64,000 nucleotides of DNA from the NCBI GenBank assembly GCA_937872175.1, contig CALMPI010000031.1, positions 1 through 64,000 on the forward strand, given 5' to 3'. How positions within the stretch are numbered: position 1 is the first letter of the stretch; every line of letters starts with the position of its first letter. The stretch is from an uncultured Flavobacteriales bacterium (GTDB lineage: Bacteria; Bacteroidota; Bacteroidia; Flavobacteriales_F; PHOS-HE28). The notes under the pieces are model-generated. The model saw only the letters and a program-made list of their open reading frames with translations, had not been told where the DNA came from and did not search any database. The position numbers were made by a program, and so were the translations under genes. Of the stretch, positions 17,533-26,472 are shown one piece after another.

Positions 17533-18669
17533 TCACGGGGTGCCCGGGTCCTGGAAGCGCGGGTCGTTCACGAAGTCCTGGTCCGTGAGCGCGTTCAGGA
17601 AGGCCACCAGCGCCGCCTTGTCCGCCGCAGGCAATTGCAAGCCACCCTGCGTGTGCTTCATGAAGGTGCTGATGGTCTCCGACGGGATCCCGCCCGAGTT
17701 GTAGTGCTCGATCACCTCCTCCAGGGTCTGGAACCGACCATCGTGCATGTAGGGACCGGATAGCGCCACGTTGCGCAGGGTGGGCACCTTGAATTTGGCG
17801 CGGTCCAGGGGGTCGCCGGTCACCTCGTAGCGCCCCAGGTCCGTGAAGATGGAATCCAGGCCGTTGTTCTCGAACTGACCGTTGGTGAAGAGTCCACCCA
17901 CCTGGGTGTGGCAGTGGAAGCAGTCCGCGCCCCACTGGCCACCCTGGCCGTCGGCCGGGTCGCCGCCCTCGAGCTGCGTAAGGATGAAACCGCGCTGCTC
18001 CTGCTGGGTGAACACCGCTTCGCCCCGGGCCACCTTGTCCACCTTGGAGTTGGCGCTGATCATTGTGCGCAGGAACTGGGCCATGGCCTTGGCCACCAAG
18101 GTGCTGTCGATCACCTCGGTGTTGAAGGCCTGGATGAAGAGCGCCCGGTACGCGCTGTCCGCCTGCAGCTTCGCCACGGCGTTGGGCCATGTCTCGTGCA
18201 TCTCGATCGGGTCGATCACCGGCTGAAGGATCTGCTCCTCCAAGGTGGCCTTGCGTCCGTCCCAGAAGAAACTCGTCTCCCAACCGAGGTTCATCAACGC
18301 CATGCTGTTGCGTCGACCTTCGATGCCGTCGATACCCGTGCTGAACGCGTTCGGGCCATCGCTGAAGGCCGTGGCCGGCGCGTGGCAGCTCGAACAGCTT
18401 TGTGTATTGTCGCCGCTCAAGCGCTCCTCATAGAAGAGGTAGCGGCCCAGTTCCACACCCTTCACCGTGATCGGGTTGTCCGCCGGGATCACCATCGGCG
18501 GGAAGTTCGCGGGCGTCACCAGCGGATAGGGCGTGGGGTCGTAGACCGGCTCATTGCTGCCACCGCCACCACCTCCCGTTGGCGGGTCCGGGCCGGGCTT
18601 GCGGCAACTGGCGATGGCCATCACCCCGAAGGCGATGGCGGCAAGGATGCGGGTGCGTGTTCCGATCAT
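17533..18669 (-). CDS. Di-heme cytochrome c peroxidase / MauG-MbnH-like lipoprotein (first copy)
   Basis: A 378-residue lipoprotein (lipobox IASC, Cys22) with a glycine-rich linker, then two c-type heme sites: CSSCH (residues 92-96) and CFHCH (about 249-253). Motifs of the CcpA/MauG family are clear: VELGRYLFYEERLS, FWDGR, KVPTLRNVALSGPYMHDGR. Such enzymes oxidise partner proteins or reduce peroxide in the periplasm. Its start overlaps the end of the second copy by 4 bases, and that gene overlaps mbnP, so all three are one operon. The partner is probably MbnP. The two copies differ enough not to be a recent duplication. Confidence 0.9.
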   Translation of the reverse strand: MIGTRTRILAAIAFGVMAIASCRKPGPDPPTGGGGGGSNEPVYDPTPYPLVTPANFPPMVIPADNPITVKGVELGRYLFYEERLSGDNTQSCSSCHAPATAFSDGPNAFSTGIDGIEGRRNSMALMNLGWETSFFWDGRKATLEEQILQPVIDPIEMHETWPNAVAKLQADSAYRALFIQAFNTEVIDSTLVAKAMAQFLRTMISANSKVDKVARGEAVFTQQEQRGFILTQLEGGDPADGQGGQWGADCFHCHTQVGGLFTNGQFENNGLDSIFTDLGRYEVTGDPLDRAKFKVPTLRNVALSGPYMHDGRFQTLEEVIEHYNSGGIPSETISTFMKHTQGGLQLPAADKAALVAFLNALTDQDFVNDPRFQDPGTP

Positions 18670-19679
18670 GGCACTTGATCGAGGCTGCGTTCGTCCGTCA
18701 GGGCGTTCAGGAAGGCCAGCAGGTCGGCACGCTCCTGGGCCGTGAGGGTGAATGGCGTCATCAGCGGGTCCTTGTTGGGGTGCGCCACGCCGCCGGAGGC
18801 GAAGTGGTCCACCACCTCACCCAACGTGGCCATGGCCCCGTCGTGCATGTACGGGGCGGTGAGCGCGATGTTGCGCAGCGTCGGCACCTTGAACTTGCCC
18901 TCGTCGGCCGGGTCGAGGGAGATCCGCGCCCGGCCGGGGTCCGTATAGGTGCTGTACTGGCCCACGTTGCGGAAGCTGTGGTCGCTGAGGTCGAAGCCAC
19001 CGTGGCACGCCGTGCAGCCCGCCACCGGGCCGGAGAACAGCTCCCAGCCGCGTACCTCGCTCTCGGTGAGCGCCGAGGCCTCGCCCTGGTACATGTAGCG
19101 GTCGAAGCGCGACCAGCCACTGATCAGCGTGCGCTCGTAGTTGGCGATGGCGCGAGTGATGACATAGGGATCGAGCGGACGCCCATAGGCCTGCTGGCTC
19201 AGGCTCCGGTAGGGTTCTTCGTCCCTCAGTTCATCGGCCACGGTGAGGATGCTGTGGTCCATCTCCAGGTCGTCGTGGATGGGCGCCAGCACCTGCAGCT
19301 CCAAGGTGGGCACACCGCCATCCCGGAAAAGGGCCGGATGGTAGGCCACATTGGCGAGCGTGGGCGAATTGCGCAAACCGGGCTGCTGGGCCACCCCGAG
19401 GCTCAAGGCCACCGTATCGCTGAACGCCCGGTCCGTGAAATGGCAACCGGCGCAGCTCAAGGTGCCCGTGCGCGACAAGCGCGGTTCGAAGAACAGGTGC
19501 CTGCCCAGTTCCACGCTGGGCCTGGTGAGCGGATTGTCCGCCGGCACCGGTGGGGCAGGCATCCAGGCAGGCAGGTCCAGCATGAAAGGCTCCACCGGGC
19601 CGTCCTGCAGCAGCGGTTCATCCTTCCGGCAGCCCGCCAGCCCGACCACCAGCAACGCTATCGCCAGCCGACCCTTCAC
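18666..19679 (-). CDS. Di-heme cytochrome c peroxidase / MauG-MbnH-like lipoprotein (second copy)
   Basis: A 337-residue lipoprotein (GLAGC, Cys17) with heme sites CAGCH (76-80) and CTACH (about 221-225). VELGRHLFFEPRLS, LFRDGG and KVPTLRNIALTAPYMHDGA align with the first copy. Directly after mbnP, with a 4-base overlap, it holds the position usually occupied by MbnH, the enzyme that in methanotrophs converts a tryptophan of MbnP to kynurenine. That reaction is established for MbnH; its occurrence here is inferred. Confidence 0.9.
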   Translation of the reverse strand: MKGRLAIALLVVGLAGCRKDEPLLQDGPVEPFMLDLPAWMPAPPVPADNPLTRPSVELGRHLFFEPRLSRTGTLSCAGCHFTDRAFSDTVALSLGVAQQPGLRNSPTLANVAYHPALFRDGGVPTLELQVLAPIHDDLEMDHSILTVADELRDEEPYRSLSQQAYGRPLDPYVITRAIANYERTLISGWSRFDRYMYQGEASALTESEVRGWELFSGPVAGCTACHGGFDLSDHSFRNVGQYSTYTDPGRARISLDPADEGKFKVPTLRNIALTAPYMHDGAMATLGEVVDHFASGGVAHPNKDPLMTPFTLTAQERADLLAFLNALTDERSLDQVP

Positions 19680-20428
19680 TCCACCTCGATGCTGTTGAGC
19701 ACGTTGTCCGTGAACCGCATGGCCAGAGGCATGTTGTCGCCATGCGCCTGATGATCCACGGCCAGGTCCAAGGTGTCCACCGCATTGTAGAAGAACCGGT
19801 CGACCGCGACCCGAAGGACCAGATCCGTGGTGTCACCTCCCTCCACAGTGAAGGGTGCGGCGAAGTCCAGATCGCGCACCCGGTAACAGGGCGCCATACC
19901 GGTGTGGATGGAGAACAGGCTCATGGGGGTTCCCGTGCCGTTCGGATCGGTATCGTAACGCCCATCCAACATCACGAACCGGTAGCCGGTGGCCCAGGTC
20001 CAGTAGGTGCCGTTGCTCACGCTCAACGGGTGACCCACGGGATAGAGCACCGGGTCCGAGGTGTTGAGGTCGTCCGGCACGCCCAGGCCGAAGTGCAAGC
20101 CGCTGTACGCGCCGGCCTCAGCGGGATAAACGAACGCATCACCACCGTTCAACGCATCGAACAGGGCGATGTCGGTCAGGGCGGATGCTCCACCGGGTCC
20201 GGTGAGTCGCAGCTCGGCCAGGTAGAGCTTCAACGCCTCCACTTGGGTGCGGTAGTTGCTCACGTTCAGATGCACTTCTCCGGCCTGGAGGGGCTGCCCC
20301 TGCCAGGTGGCCTCCACCTTCAGCCGGACATAGCCTTCAGGTCCGTCCACCGTGTACGGTTTGTGGCAGCCGGCCAGCAGCATGGCCGGGCCGACGAGCA
20401 ACGCGGAGGTGCGAAGAATGGGATGCAT
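19676..20428 (-). CDS. MbnP family copper-binding lipoprotein
   Basis: A 250-residue lipoprotein (lipobox LLAGC, Cys21). The MbnP family is recognised by LYLAELRLTG, LFDALNGG, SGLHFGLGVPDDLN, the Trp-rich YWTWATGYRFVMLDGRY and the C-terminal DRFFYNA/VDHQAHGDNM region. Methanotroph MbnP binds copper and carries a kynurenine made by the di-heme enzyme MbnH; the tryptophans in YWTWATGY are the obvious candidates here. It heads a three-gene operon with two di-heme enzymes. ATG 20428 gives the lipoprotein signal; a perfect TACCTTTG box lies 56 bases upstream. No methanobactin precursor gene is visible nearby. Confidence 0.88.
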   Translation of the reverse strand: MHPILRTSALLVGPAMLLAGCHKPYTVDGPEGYVRLKVEATWQGQPLQAGEVHLNVSNYRTQVEALKLYLAELRLTGPGGASALTDIALFDALNGGDAFVYPAEAGAYSGLHFGLGVPDDLNTSDPVLYPVGHPLSVSNGTYWTWATGYRFVMLDGRYDTDPNGTGTPMSLFSIHTGMAPCYRVRDLDFAAPFTVEGGDTTDLVLRVAVDRFFYNAVDTLDLAVDHQAHGDNMPLAMRFTDNVLNSIEVE

Positions 20429-20484
20429 GGGTGATCGGTTCTGGTGGTTGGATGCGTTCGGACAGCGGTCCGTTGCCCGACCTT

Positions 20485-20492
20485 CAAAGGTA
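20485..20492 (-). promoter_or_regulatory. Promoter -7 box for the mbnP operon
   Basis: TACCTTTG on the minus strand, 56 bases before ATG 20428. It is one of few boxes here that leaves a true 5' leader. Confidence 0.6.
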
Positions 20493-20633
20493 TGACCCGG
20501 CAGGGCCGGTCCAGGGTGAGCTTGGTCACGTTCGGGGGATCCCAACGAGCAACGGCCGGACCGCCCGAACGGTTCTGGAGACGGCCTGGCCCGCTCAAGG
20601 TGACCGCCATGGTGCTCCCCTGGTCCCGCTTCC

Positions 20634-20680
20634 CGCTTTCTTTCCTGGTTCAGCTTTCCTGCTTCCGCTTTCCGCTTTCC
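20634..20680 (+). repeat. GCTTTCC short direct repeats in a pyrimidine tract
   Basis: GCTTTCC occurs at 20653-20659, 20667-20673 and 20674-20680, with near copies at 20634 (GCTTTC) and 20661 (GCTTCC), inside a long C/T-rich stretch just before the AddA-like gene. Confidence 0.7.
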
Positions 20681-20716
20681 TCTTGGCTCGCCGCAGCCTT
20701 GGCGCAGCCGTCCTTT

Positions 20717-20724
20717 TACCTTCG
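20717..20724 (+). promoter_or_regulatory. Promoter -7 box for the AddA-like gene
   Basis: TACCTTCG, six bases before ATG 20731. Confidence 0.5.
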
Positions 20725-20730
20725 AACCCC

Positions 20731-23700
20731 ATGTTCCAGGTGCTGCACAGCTCCGCCGGCTCCGGCAAGACCCACGCCCTGGTGAAGCGCTACCTGGTGC
20801 TGGCCCTCCGCCCCGACCGGCCCACCGCCTACCGCGGCATCCTCGCCCTCACCTTCACCAACAAGGCCGCCGGGGAGATGAAGGAGCGCGTGCTGCACTA
20901 CCTGCGCCTGCTCGCCGACGGCGCCCACGACGACGCCCGCATCGCCGACCTGTTGCAGGCCCTCCGCGCCGAGCACGGCCTGGATCCCGAGGCCGCGGCC
21001 GCCGGGGCCGCCACCGTGCTGCATCACATGCTGCACCACTGGTCGGACCTGTCGATCACCACCATCGACGCCTTCGTGCGCCGCCTGGTGCGCCCCTTCG
21101 CGCGCGACCTGCAACTGGATCACGAGCTGCGCATGACCACCGACCAGGACTGGTACCGGGACCGTGCCGTGGACCTGTTGCTGGAGGCCGCCGGCCGCGA
21201 CCCCGCGCTCACCGAAGTGCTGGTGGCGGCGTGCAGCCGTCTGGTGGAGGATGAGGCGCGGTGGAACCCTTCGGCACCTTTCTCCGAACTGGCGAAGATG
21301 CTCGATGACGAGGAGGCCGTGCGCCACCTGGAACAGTTGTCCACCGTGAGCGCAGAGGCCCTGCTCCGCACGGATGCCGCCCTGCGTGCCGCCATTCACG
21401 CGTTCCGCCGGGAGGCCCGCATGCTGGGCCGCGCCGCCCTGGACGCACTGGCGGCAGCTCACCTGGAGCTCGAGGATCTCGCGCACACGAGATCGGGGTT
21501 CCGGTCGGTCCTGACCAAGCTGTCCGACTTCAAGGATGATCCGATCGAGGTGGGCACGAACGCAACGAAGCCGCTGGCCACCGGCGTGTGGTGGAGCAGC
21601 AAAGCCTCCACGCCCGCACGCGAAGCCCTGCAACACCTGGCCCCGCTTCTGGAGCGCACCCTCACCACCGTGCAGCGCTGGCAGCAGGAAGGCCGCTTCA
21701 CCGACCACTGGCTGCGGATCCTGATCCGCCGCGACCTGATGGCGATGGGCGGCATGCGCGCCCTGGCCGATGCGCTGCGCACCGCCAAGGACGAGGATGG
21801 CGTCACCTTCTTCCAGGACCTCACCCGCGCCGTGGAACGCGTGGTGCGTGAAGAGCCCGTGCCCTTCCTCTATGAGCGCCTGGGCCAACGCTTCCAGCAC
21901 TTCCTCATCGACGAGTTCCAGGACACCTCGGTGATGCAGTGGCACGCGCTTCTGCCGTTAGCGGAGAACGCCCTGGCCAATGGCGGCTCGGTGCTCCTGG
22001 TGGGCGACGCCAAGCAGGCCATCTACCGCTGGCGCAATGGAGAGGTCCGTCAGTTCAAGGCGCTGCCCGCGCTGCATGGACGCGACCAACTGGCCGACGG
22101 AGCCCGCCGCGAGGCCTTCCTGAAGGCTTCCGCCCTGCCCATCGAACCCCTGCGCGACAACCACCGTTCCTCGGCCACCATCGTGGCGTTCAACAACGCG
22201 CTCTTCGACCGGCTGCGCGAGCTGCTGCCCGAGGCCCTGCGCCCCATCTACGACGAGCAGGCACAGACGGCACGCAAACCACCGGGCGGACTCGTGCGCA
22301 TGGACGTGGTGCCGCCTAACAAGGAGGACACGGAGGATATGCCTTGGACCGAAGCCTGGCTGCTGCGTGGCGTGGCCGAATGCCTCGAGGATGGGCACCG
22401 CGCCGGCGACATCGCCGTGCTCGTGAGGTCCGGCACTCAGGGTTCGCAGGTCGCCCGCGCCCTGAGCCGGGCGGGGTACGCAGTGATCAGTCCCGACGGT
22501 CTGCGGCTGAAGGGCGATGCCGCGGTCGACCTGGTGCTGGCGCTGCTTCGTCTGGATGTGCGCGCGGACGACCACACGGCCCTGCAAGCCCTGGCCGCGG
22601 CCGTGGAGGCCGGCGTGCTGCCACTGGAACGGATGAACCCTCCCGCGGACACGGGACCCGGCACCGCGCTGCATCGTCTGCACAACTGCCTGCCTCCTGG
22701 CCAGCGAGCGGCCGCCACCCTGCTGGACCGGGTGCTGGGCCATGTGGAGCGCTGCGGCCTTGACCCTGCTGCCGATGCCTTCCTGAACGCGCTTCTGGAG
22801 GCGGTGCGCGAACACCAGCAGACGCACGGCCACGACCCCGCGGGCTTCCTGGAGCACTGGGAACGCGGTTACGCCGGTCGTTCCATCACCGCCCCGGCCG
22901 GGCTGGACGCCATCCAGGTGATGACCATCCACAAGGCCAAGGGCCTGCAGTTCCCCGTGGTCCTCCTGCCCTTCACCAAGATGTCCGGCGGGGGACACAC
23001 GAGCACCAGCGTGTGGACCAGCCCCGGCGGCCTGGCACCGGAGCTCCCCACCGCTCGGCTCACCTTCAAGGGACGCAAAGCCCCCGATCTTTCCGCCGTG
23101 GCGGACGAGCTGGCGATGCAGGACCTGGACGCGCTCGATCTGCTGTACGTGGCCTTCACCCGCCCCGAACAGCGCCTGTACGCGGCCGTTCCGCAAAGCC
23201 ACGGCGACACCCTCACCAAGGCCCTGCTGGAGCACCTGGTGGCGATGGGCGGCGCGCTGGCAACGGGGCTCACCATCGGGAAGCGGACCACTGCCCGCGC
23301 ATCATCGCGCTCTGAGACCCACGATCCGGTGCTGCGGCCGCTTCCGCCCGGCGGAGGTGTCCAGCTGCTGGTGCGCGACACGGTGCGCGATCACGATCCG
23401 ATCGGGGCGGATGACCGGAGGAAGACCGGTGAAGCCCTCCACCACCTGCTGGCGCAGGTGCGCACGGCGGCCGACGTGGAGGCGGCGTTGATCGCGGCGG
23501 TGGCCTGCGGCGACCTGCGGCCCGACGAGCGTGACCACTGGCAGCCCCGCCTCGCGGCCTTGCTGGACCGATCGGACCTCGCTCCGTGGTTCGGACCCGG
23601 GCTCGACGTGCTCACGGAAACACCGCTGATCCTTGGCGAGGGGCGCAGTGCCCGTCCGGACCGGCTGGTGCGCACCGCACACGGCTGGGGGGTGCTCGAC

Positions 23701-23838
23701 ATCAAGACCGGGCATCCGCACCCCGCACACGCCGAGCAGGTGCGCGGGTACATGGACGTGCTGCGCACAGTGACCGGTTCGCCCGTGCACGGGGCACTGC
23801 TCTACCTCGCCACCGGAACCCTCGAACCCATCGCATGA
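20731..23838 (+). CDS. UvrD/RecB-type helicase-nuclease (AddA-like)
   Basis: A 1035-residue SF1A helicase with a C-terminal PD-(D/E)XK nuclease. Walker A is SSAGSGKT (K13), motif Ia LALTFTNKAAGEM, motif II FLIDEFQDTS (near 390), motif III LVGDAKQAIYRWR, motif V VMTIHKAKGLQFPVV and motif VI LYVAFTRPEQRLY (near 805). The nuclease core is RPDRLVR...GVLDIKTG (near 990). It would process double-strand DNA ends as the AddA half of an AddAB-type recombination enzyme. The AddB-like partner lies 2.9 kb downstream. ATG 20731 follows a promoter box; the longer open frame upstream is non-coding. The stop overlaps the ElaA start as ATGA. Confidence 0.9.
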   Translation: MFQVLHSSAGSGKTHALVKRYLVLALRPDRPTAYRGILALTFTNKAAGEMKERVLHYLRLLADGAHDDARIADLLQALRAEHGLDPEAAAAGAATVLHHMLHHWSDLSITTIDAFVRRLVRPFARDLQLDHELRMTTDQDWYRDRAVDLLLEAAGRDPALTEVLVAACSRLVEDEARWNPSAPFSELAKMLDDEEAVRHLEQLSTVSAEALLRTDAALRAAIHAFRREARMLGRAALDALAAAHLELEDLAHTRSGFRSVLTKLSDFKDDPIEVGTNATKPLATGVWWSSKASTPAREALQHLAPLLERTLTTVQRWQQEGRFTDHWLRILIRRDLMAMGGMRALADALRTAKDEDGVTFFQDLTRAVERVVREEPVPFLYERLGQRFQHFLIDEFQDTSVMQWHALLPLAENALANGGSVLLVGDAKQAIYRWRNGEVRQFKALPALHGRDQLADGARREAFLKASALPIEPLRDNHRSSATIVAFNNALFDRLRELLPEALRPIYDEQAQTARKPPGGLVRMDVVPPNKEDTEDMPWTEAWLLRGVAECLEDGHRAGDIAVLVRSGTQGSQVARALSRAGYAVISPDGLRLKGDAAVDLVLALLRLDVRADDHTALQALAAAVEAGVLPLERMNPPADTGPGTALHRLHNCLPPGQRAAATLLDRVLGHVERCGLDPAADAFLNALLEAVREHQQTHGHDPAGFLEHWERGYAGRSITAPAGLDAIQVMTIHKAKGLQFPVVLLPFTKMSGGGHTSTSVWTSPGGLAPELPTARLTFKGRKAPDLSAVADELAMQDLDALDLLYVAFTRPEQRLYAAVPQSHGDTLTKALLEHLVAMGGALATGLTIGKRTTARASSRSETHDPVLRPLPPGGGVQLLVRDTVRDHDPIGADDRRKTGEALHHLLAQVRTAADVEAALIAAVACGDLRPDERDHWQPRLAALLDRSDLAPWFGPGLDVLTETPLILGEGRSARPDRLVRTAHGWGVLDIKTGHPHPAHAEQVRGYMDVLRTVTGSPVHGALLYLATGTLEPIA

Positions 23839-24296
23839 ACACCACGGTCACCTGGCGGACACACCCGTTCAACGCGCTCGATGTGGACACCCTGTACGCG
23901 CTGCTGCGCCTGCGCACCGACGTGTTCGTGGTGGAGCAGAACTGCCCGTACCCCGAACTGGACGACCGCGATCAGGGCGCCCTGCATGTGATCGGCCGGG
24001 ATGCGTCGGACCGGGTGGTGGCCTACGCGCGCATCCTTCCGCCAGGCGAGGATGGCCTGCCTGCCGTGGGACGTGTGGTGGTGGACAGCGGCCACCGCGG
24101 CACCGGCCTAGGCCATGAGCTCATGCGTGAAGTGATCGCCGTGCTCAGGCACACCTACGGAAAGATCGACAGTCGCATGTCCGCGCAGGCCCACTTGGAG
24201 CGCTTCTACGCTGCGCATGGCTACCAACGTCAGGGTGATGTCTTCGACCTGGACGGCATTCCCCACATCGCGATGCGCCTCAGCGCACCAGCGTGA
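23835..24296 (+). CDS. ElaA-like GNAT acetyltransferase
   Basis: A 153-residue N-acetyltransferase of the ElaA group. The N-terminal LYALLRLRTDVFVVEQNCPYPELDDRD is diagnostic, and the acetyl-CoA loop appears as GRVVVDSGHRGTGLGHELM. The ending FLDLDGIPHI-type segment (here VFDLDGIPHIAM) is also typical. The substrate is unknown. It is translationally coupled to the helicase gene by a 4-base overlap, and its last 17 bases overlap the convergent PKD gene. Confidence 0.9.
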   Translation: MNTTVTWRTHPFNALDVDTLYALLRLRTDVFVVEQNCPYPELDDRDQGALHVIGRDASDRVVAYARILPPGEDGLPAVGRVVVDSGHRGTGLGHELMREVIAVLRHTYGKIDSRMSAQAHLERFYAAHGYQRQGDVFDLDGIPHIAMRLSAPA

Positions 24297-26406
24297 TGGA
24301 GCCGACGAACTCGTAGCGCTCCGGCCCGTGCTCGGCCAGCCACGCCTTGTACGTGTACACCCCGATCGGCAGTCCGGCGCCATCCCAGCCCGCCTTGGGG
24401 TCCTGCGTGTGGAAGAGGCGCGTGCCCCAACGGTCGAAGATGGCCAGGTCATACTCCCGCGCACCGATCACCACCGGCAGCCAGAGGTCGTTCAGGCCAT
24501 CCCCATCCGGAGTGAACGCGTTCGGGGCATGGAACAGCGATCCGGTGACGATCACGCGGATGCTGGTGGTATCGCGACAGCCCAGCCCGCTCGTCACCAC
24601 CTGCACCACCTCGAAGGTGCCCGCCTCCTGGAAGGCATACGTGAAGCTGGGCGTGGTGAAGGTGTTCCCCTCCACCGTGTACAGCCAGCTGTCCGCATCC
24701 ACCGAGGCATCGTTGATCGTCACATCGGGATCGAGCACATCCACCACCGGTGTGCTGGTGTACAGGCCCGCGGTGGGTGGAACCCAGACCTGGATCGCCG
24801 AGGGCCGCAGCAGGCTCACCGTATCGATGCAGCCGCTGTCGGTCATCACCGTCAGGCGCACGTCGTACTGCCCTTCCACCGTGTAGGTATGAACCGGCAG
24901 GCTGTCCGTGCTGGTGGTTCCGTCGCCCAGGTCCCAGGCGTACGTCATGGGCGTCCACGCCGTGCTCTGGTTGTTGAAGCGCACCTCCAATGGCAGACAG
25001 CCCATCGTGTCCGTGGTGAACAAAGGCACCGGAGGCGGGAACACCTTCACCGTGTCCGTGTAACTGTCGGTGCAGCCGTGGTCCGTGAGCGTGACGGTGA
25101 CCACCTGGTCGCCCGGTTGCACGAAGGTGGCGCCGATGGAGGGGCCGTTCATCTGCTGCGGCGCGGCTCCCGGCCCAAGGTCCCACAGCACGCCCGCCTG
25201 CGGGGTGAAGTTGCCGGTAACGGTCAGGGGCACCGGTCCGCTGCCGAGGCATTGGATGGGCGGCGGGGTGAACGCCGGTTGCAGGGGCGGATAGATCTCG
25301 AACGATGCGAAGGATGTGTCGCCGCAAGGCCATCCGGGATTCACGATCAGCATCACGCTGTACACGCCCGTATCACCGTACGTGTAGGTGGGGGCGAACT
25401 GGCTGCTGGTGTCCGTGGTGCTGTTGGGATCGCCGAAGTCCCAGAGGTAGCTGCTGCCACCAATGCTCTGGTTCACCATGTTCACCTGGTAGCCATCACA
25501 AAAGACCTGCTGCTGCTGGATGGAGCTGAGGATCGTGACCACGCAGGGTACCGCGTCGAAGCGGAAGTCTCGCCGCACCTCGCTGAGCAGGACACCCGCC
25601 CTGTACTCCTTCACGCATACGCCCACCACATAGCTGCCCACCTGGCTGGGCGTCACCGTCAGCAGGCCCGTCACCGGATCGACGGCCAACGGCGGGTTGG
25701 CATCCATCTGATAGGCCTGCGAATACCCCGGTGCCCAGAGCACCGGCGTGTACGGCGGCCCGGCAGGCGGGGTGGGCATCGGGTTGAAGGGGTCACCACC
25801 GGTGAACGGGGTGCACAGCTCGTACACCAGCAGATCGCCATCGGGGTCCGTCGCCGAATGGTCGAAGACCATGTTCTGCCCCACGCACAGGGCGATCGGC
25901 GGATATGCGTTGAACACCGGGCTCGAGTTGGCCCCGGTCTGGTTGACATCGGGCACCGCCACGGTGCAGGTGAGCCCCTCGTCGCCCGGGTTGGCCACGT
26001 TGAGGATGCTGGGCGTGCGGCAGCAGCGTTGGTAGCTCACGACGTAACCACCCGGGATGGGCGGGAGGTCCAGCACGATGCTGTACTCGGCCTCCTCCAC
26101 GCAGATGGTGGGCGGCGCGGTTAGGCAGGGGTTGTTGAGCACCACCGGCACCGGCGTGGATCCGGGGAACGGAATGAACTCCGAGAACAGGTAGGTGCCC
26201 GATGCGTCGAAGATGCCCAGCTCGGCCTGCGCGTCGAAACCGGTGCCGTTCACGTTGTTGGGGCCGCAGTCCCGGTACAGCTGCAGGGTGAAGAGGTAGC
26301 TGTCGCCCCCCTGGTGCACGTAGTACAGCTCGCCACCGATGATGTGCGTGGCCAGGGCCGGCAGGGCCTGCCACACCATCCCGATCAGCACGAGCGTACG
26401 CATCAT
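24280..26406 (-). CDS. PKD-domain secreted protein with gliding-type C-terminal sorting domain (T9SS CTD type B)
   Basis: The 708-residue protein has a signal peptide and then the N-terminal domain ATHIIGGELYYVHQGGDSYLF..LYRDCG, common in Bacteroidota gliding-CTD proteins. Several PKD-like modules follow (YLWDFGDPNS, YAWDLGDGTTST). The last ~85 residues (FHAPNAFTPDGDGLNDLW, AIFDRWGTRLFHT, GWDG, GVYTYKAW) form the type B sorting domain. ATG 26406 and 26403 are adjacent candidate starts; a TTG at 26424 lies in the promoter box and is rejected. It should be exported by the type IX system to the surface. No dedicated PorP gene adjoins it. Confidence 0.9.
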   Translation of the reverse strand: MMRTLVLIGMVWQALPALATHIIGGELYYVHQGGDSYLFTLQLYRDCGPNNVNGTGFDAQAELGIFDASGTYLFSEFIPFPGSTPVPVVLNNPCLTAPPTICVEEAEYSIVLDLPPIPGGYVVSYQRCCRTPSILNVANPGDEGLTCTVAVPDVNQTGANSSPVFNAYPPIALCVGQNMVFDHSATDPDGDLLVYELCTPFTGGDPFNPMPTPPAGPPYTPVLWAPGYSQAYQMDANPPLAVDPVTGLLTVTPSQVGSYVVGVCVKEYRAGVLLSEVRRDFRFDAVPCVVTILSSIQQQQVFCDGYQVNMVNQSIGGSSYLWDFGDPNSTTDTSSQFAPTYTYGDTGVYSVMLIVNPGWPCGDTSFASFEIYPPLQPAFTPPPIQCLGSGPVPLTVTGNFTPQAGVLWDLGPGAAPQQMNGPSIGATFVQPGDQVVTVTLTDHGCTDSYTDTVKVFPPPVPLFTTDTMGCLPLEVRFNNQSTAWTPMTYAWDLGDGTTSTDSLPVHTYTVEGQYDVRLTVMTDSGCIDTVSLLRPSAIQVWVPPTAGLYTSTPVVDVLDPDVTINDASVDADSWLYTVEGNTFTTPSFTYAFQEAGTFEVVQVVTSGLGCRDTTSIRVIVTGSLFHAPNAFTPDGDGLNDLWLPVVIGAREYDLAIFDRWGTRLFHTQDPKAGWDGAGLPIGVYTYKAWLAEHGPERYEFVGSITLVR

Positions 26407-26420
26407 CCGAGGGAATGACG

Positions 26421-26428
26421 ACAAGGTA
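26421..26428 (-). promoter_or_regulatory. Possible -7 box for the PKD gene
   Basis: TACCTTGT on the minus strand, 14 bases before ATG 26406; a partial match. Confidence 0.35.
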
Positions 26429-26472
26429 AGCCCCCCGGTTGTTCGGACCAGCGACCGGACGAGGAACGGCGA

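Larger units (their letters stand above)
20429..20730. other. 302-base divergent intergenic region
   Basis: It lies between mbnP (minus) and the AddA-like gene (plus) and holds a promoter box at each side. The right half (20614-20685) is a pyrimidine-rich plus strand. No convincing coding sequence, RNA gene or terminator is seen. Confidence 0.6.

Noticed and set aside
20431-20730. N-terminal extension of the AddA-like frame
   Set aside because: Covers the divergent promoter region and the pyrimidine tract; Walker A belongs a few residues after ATG 20731.
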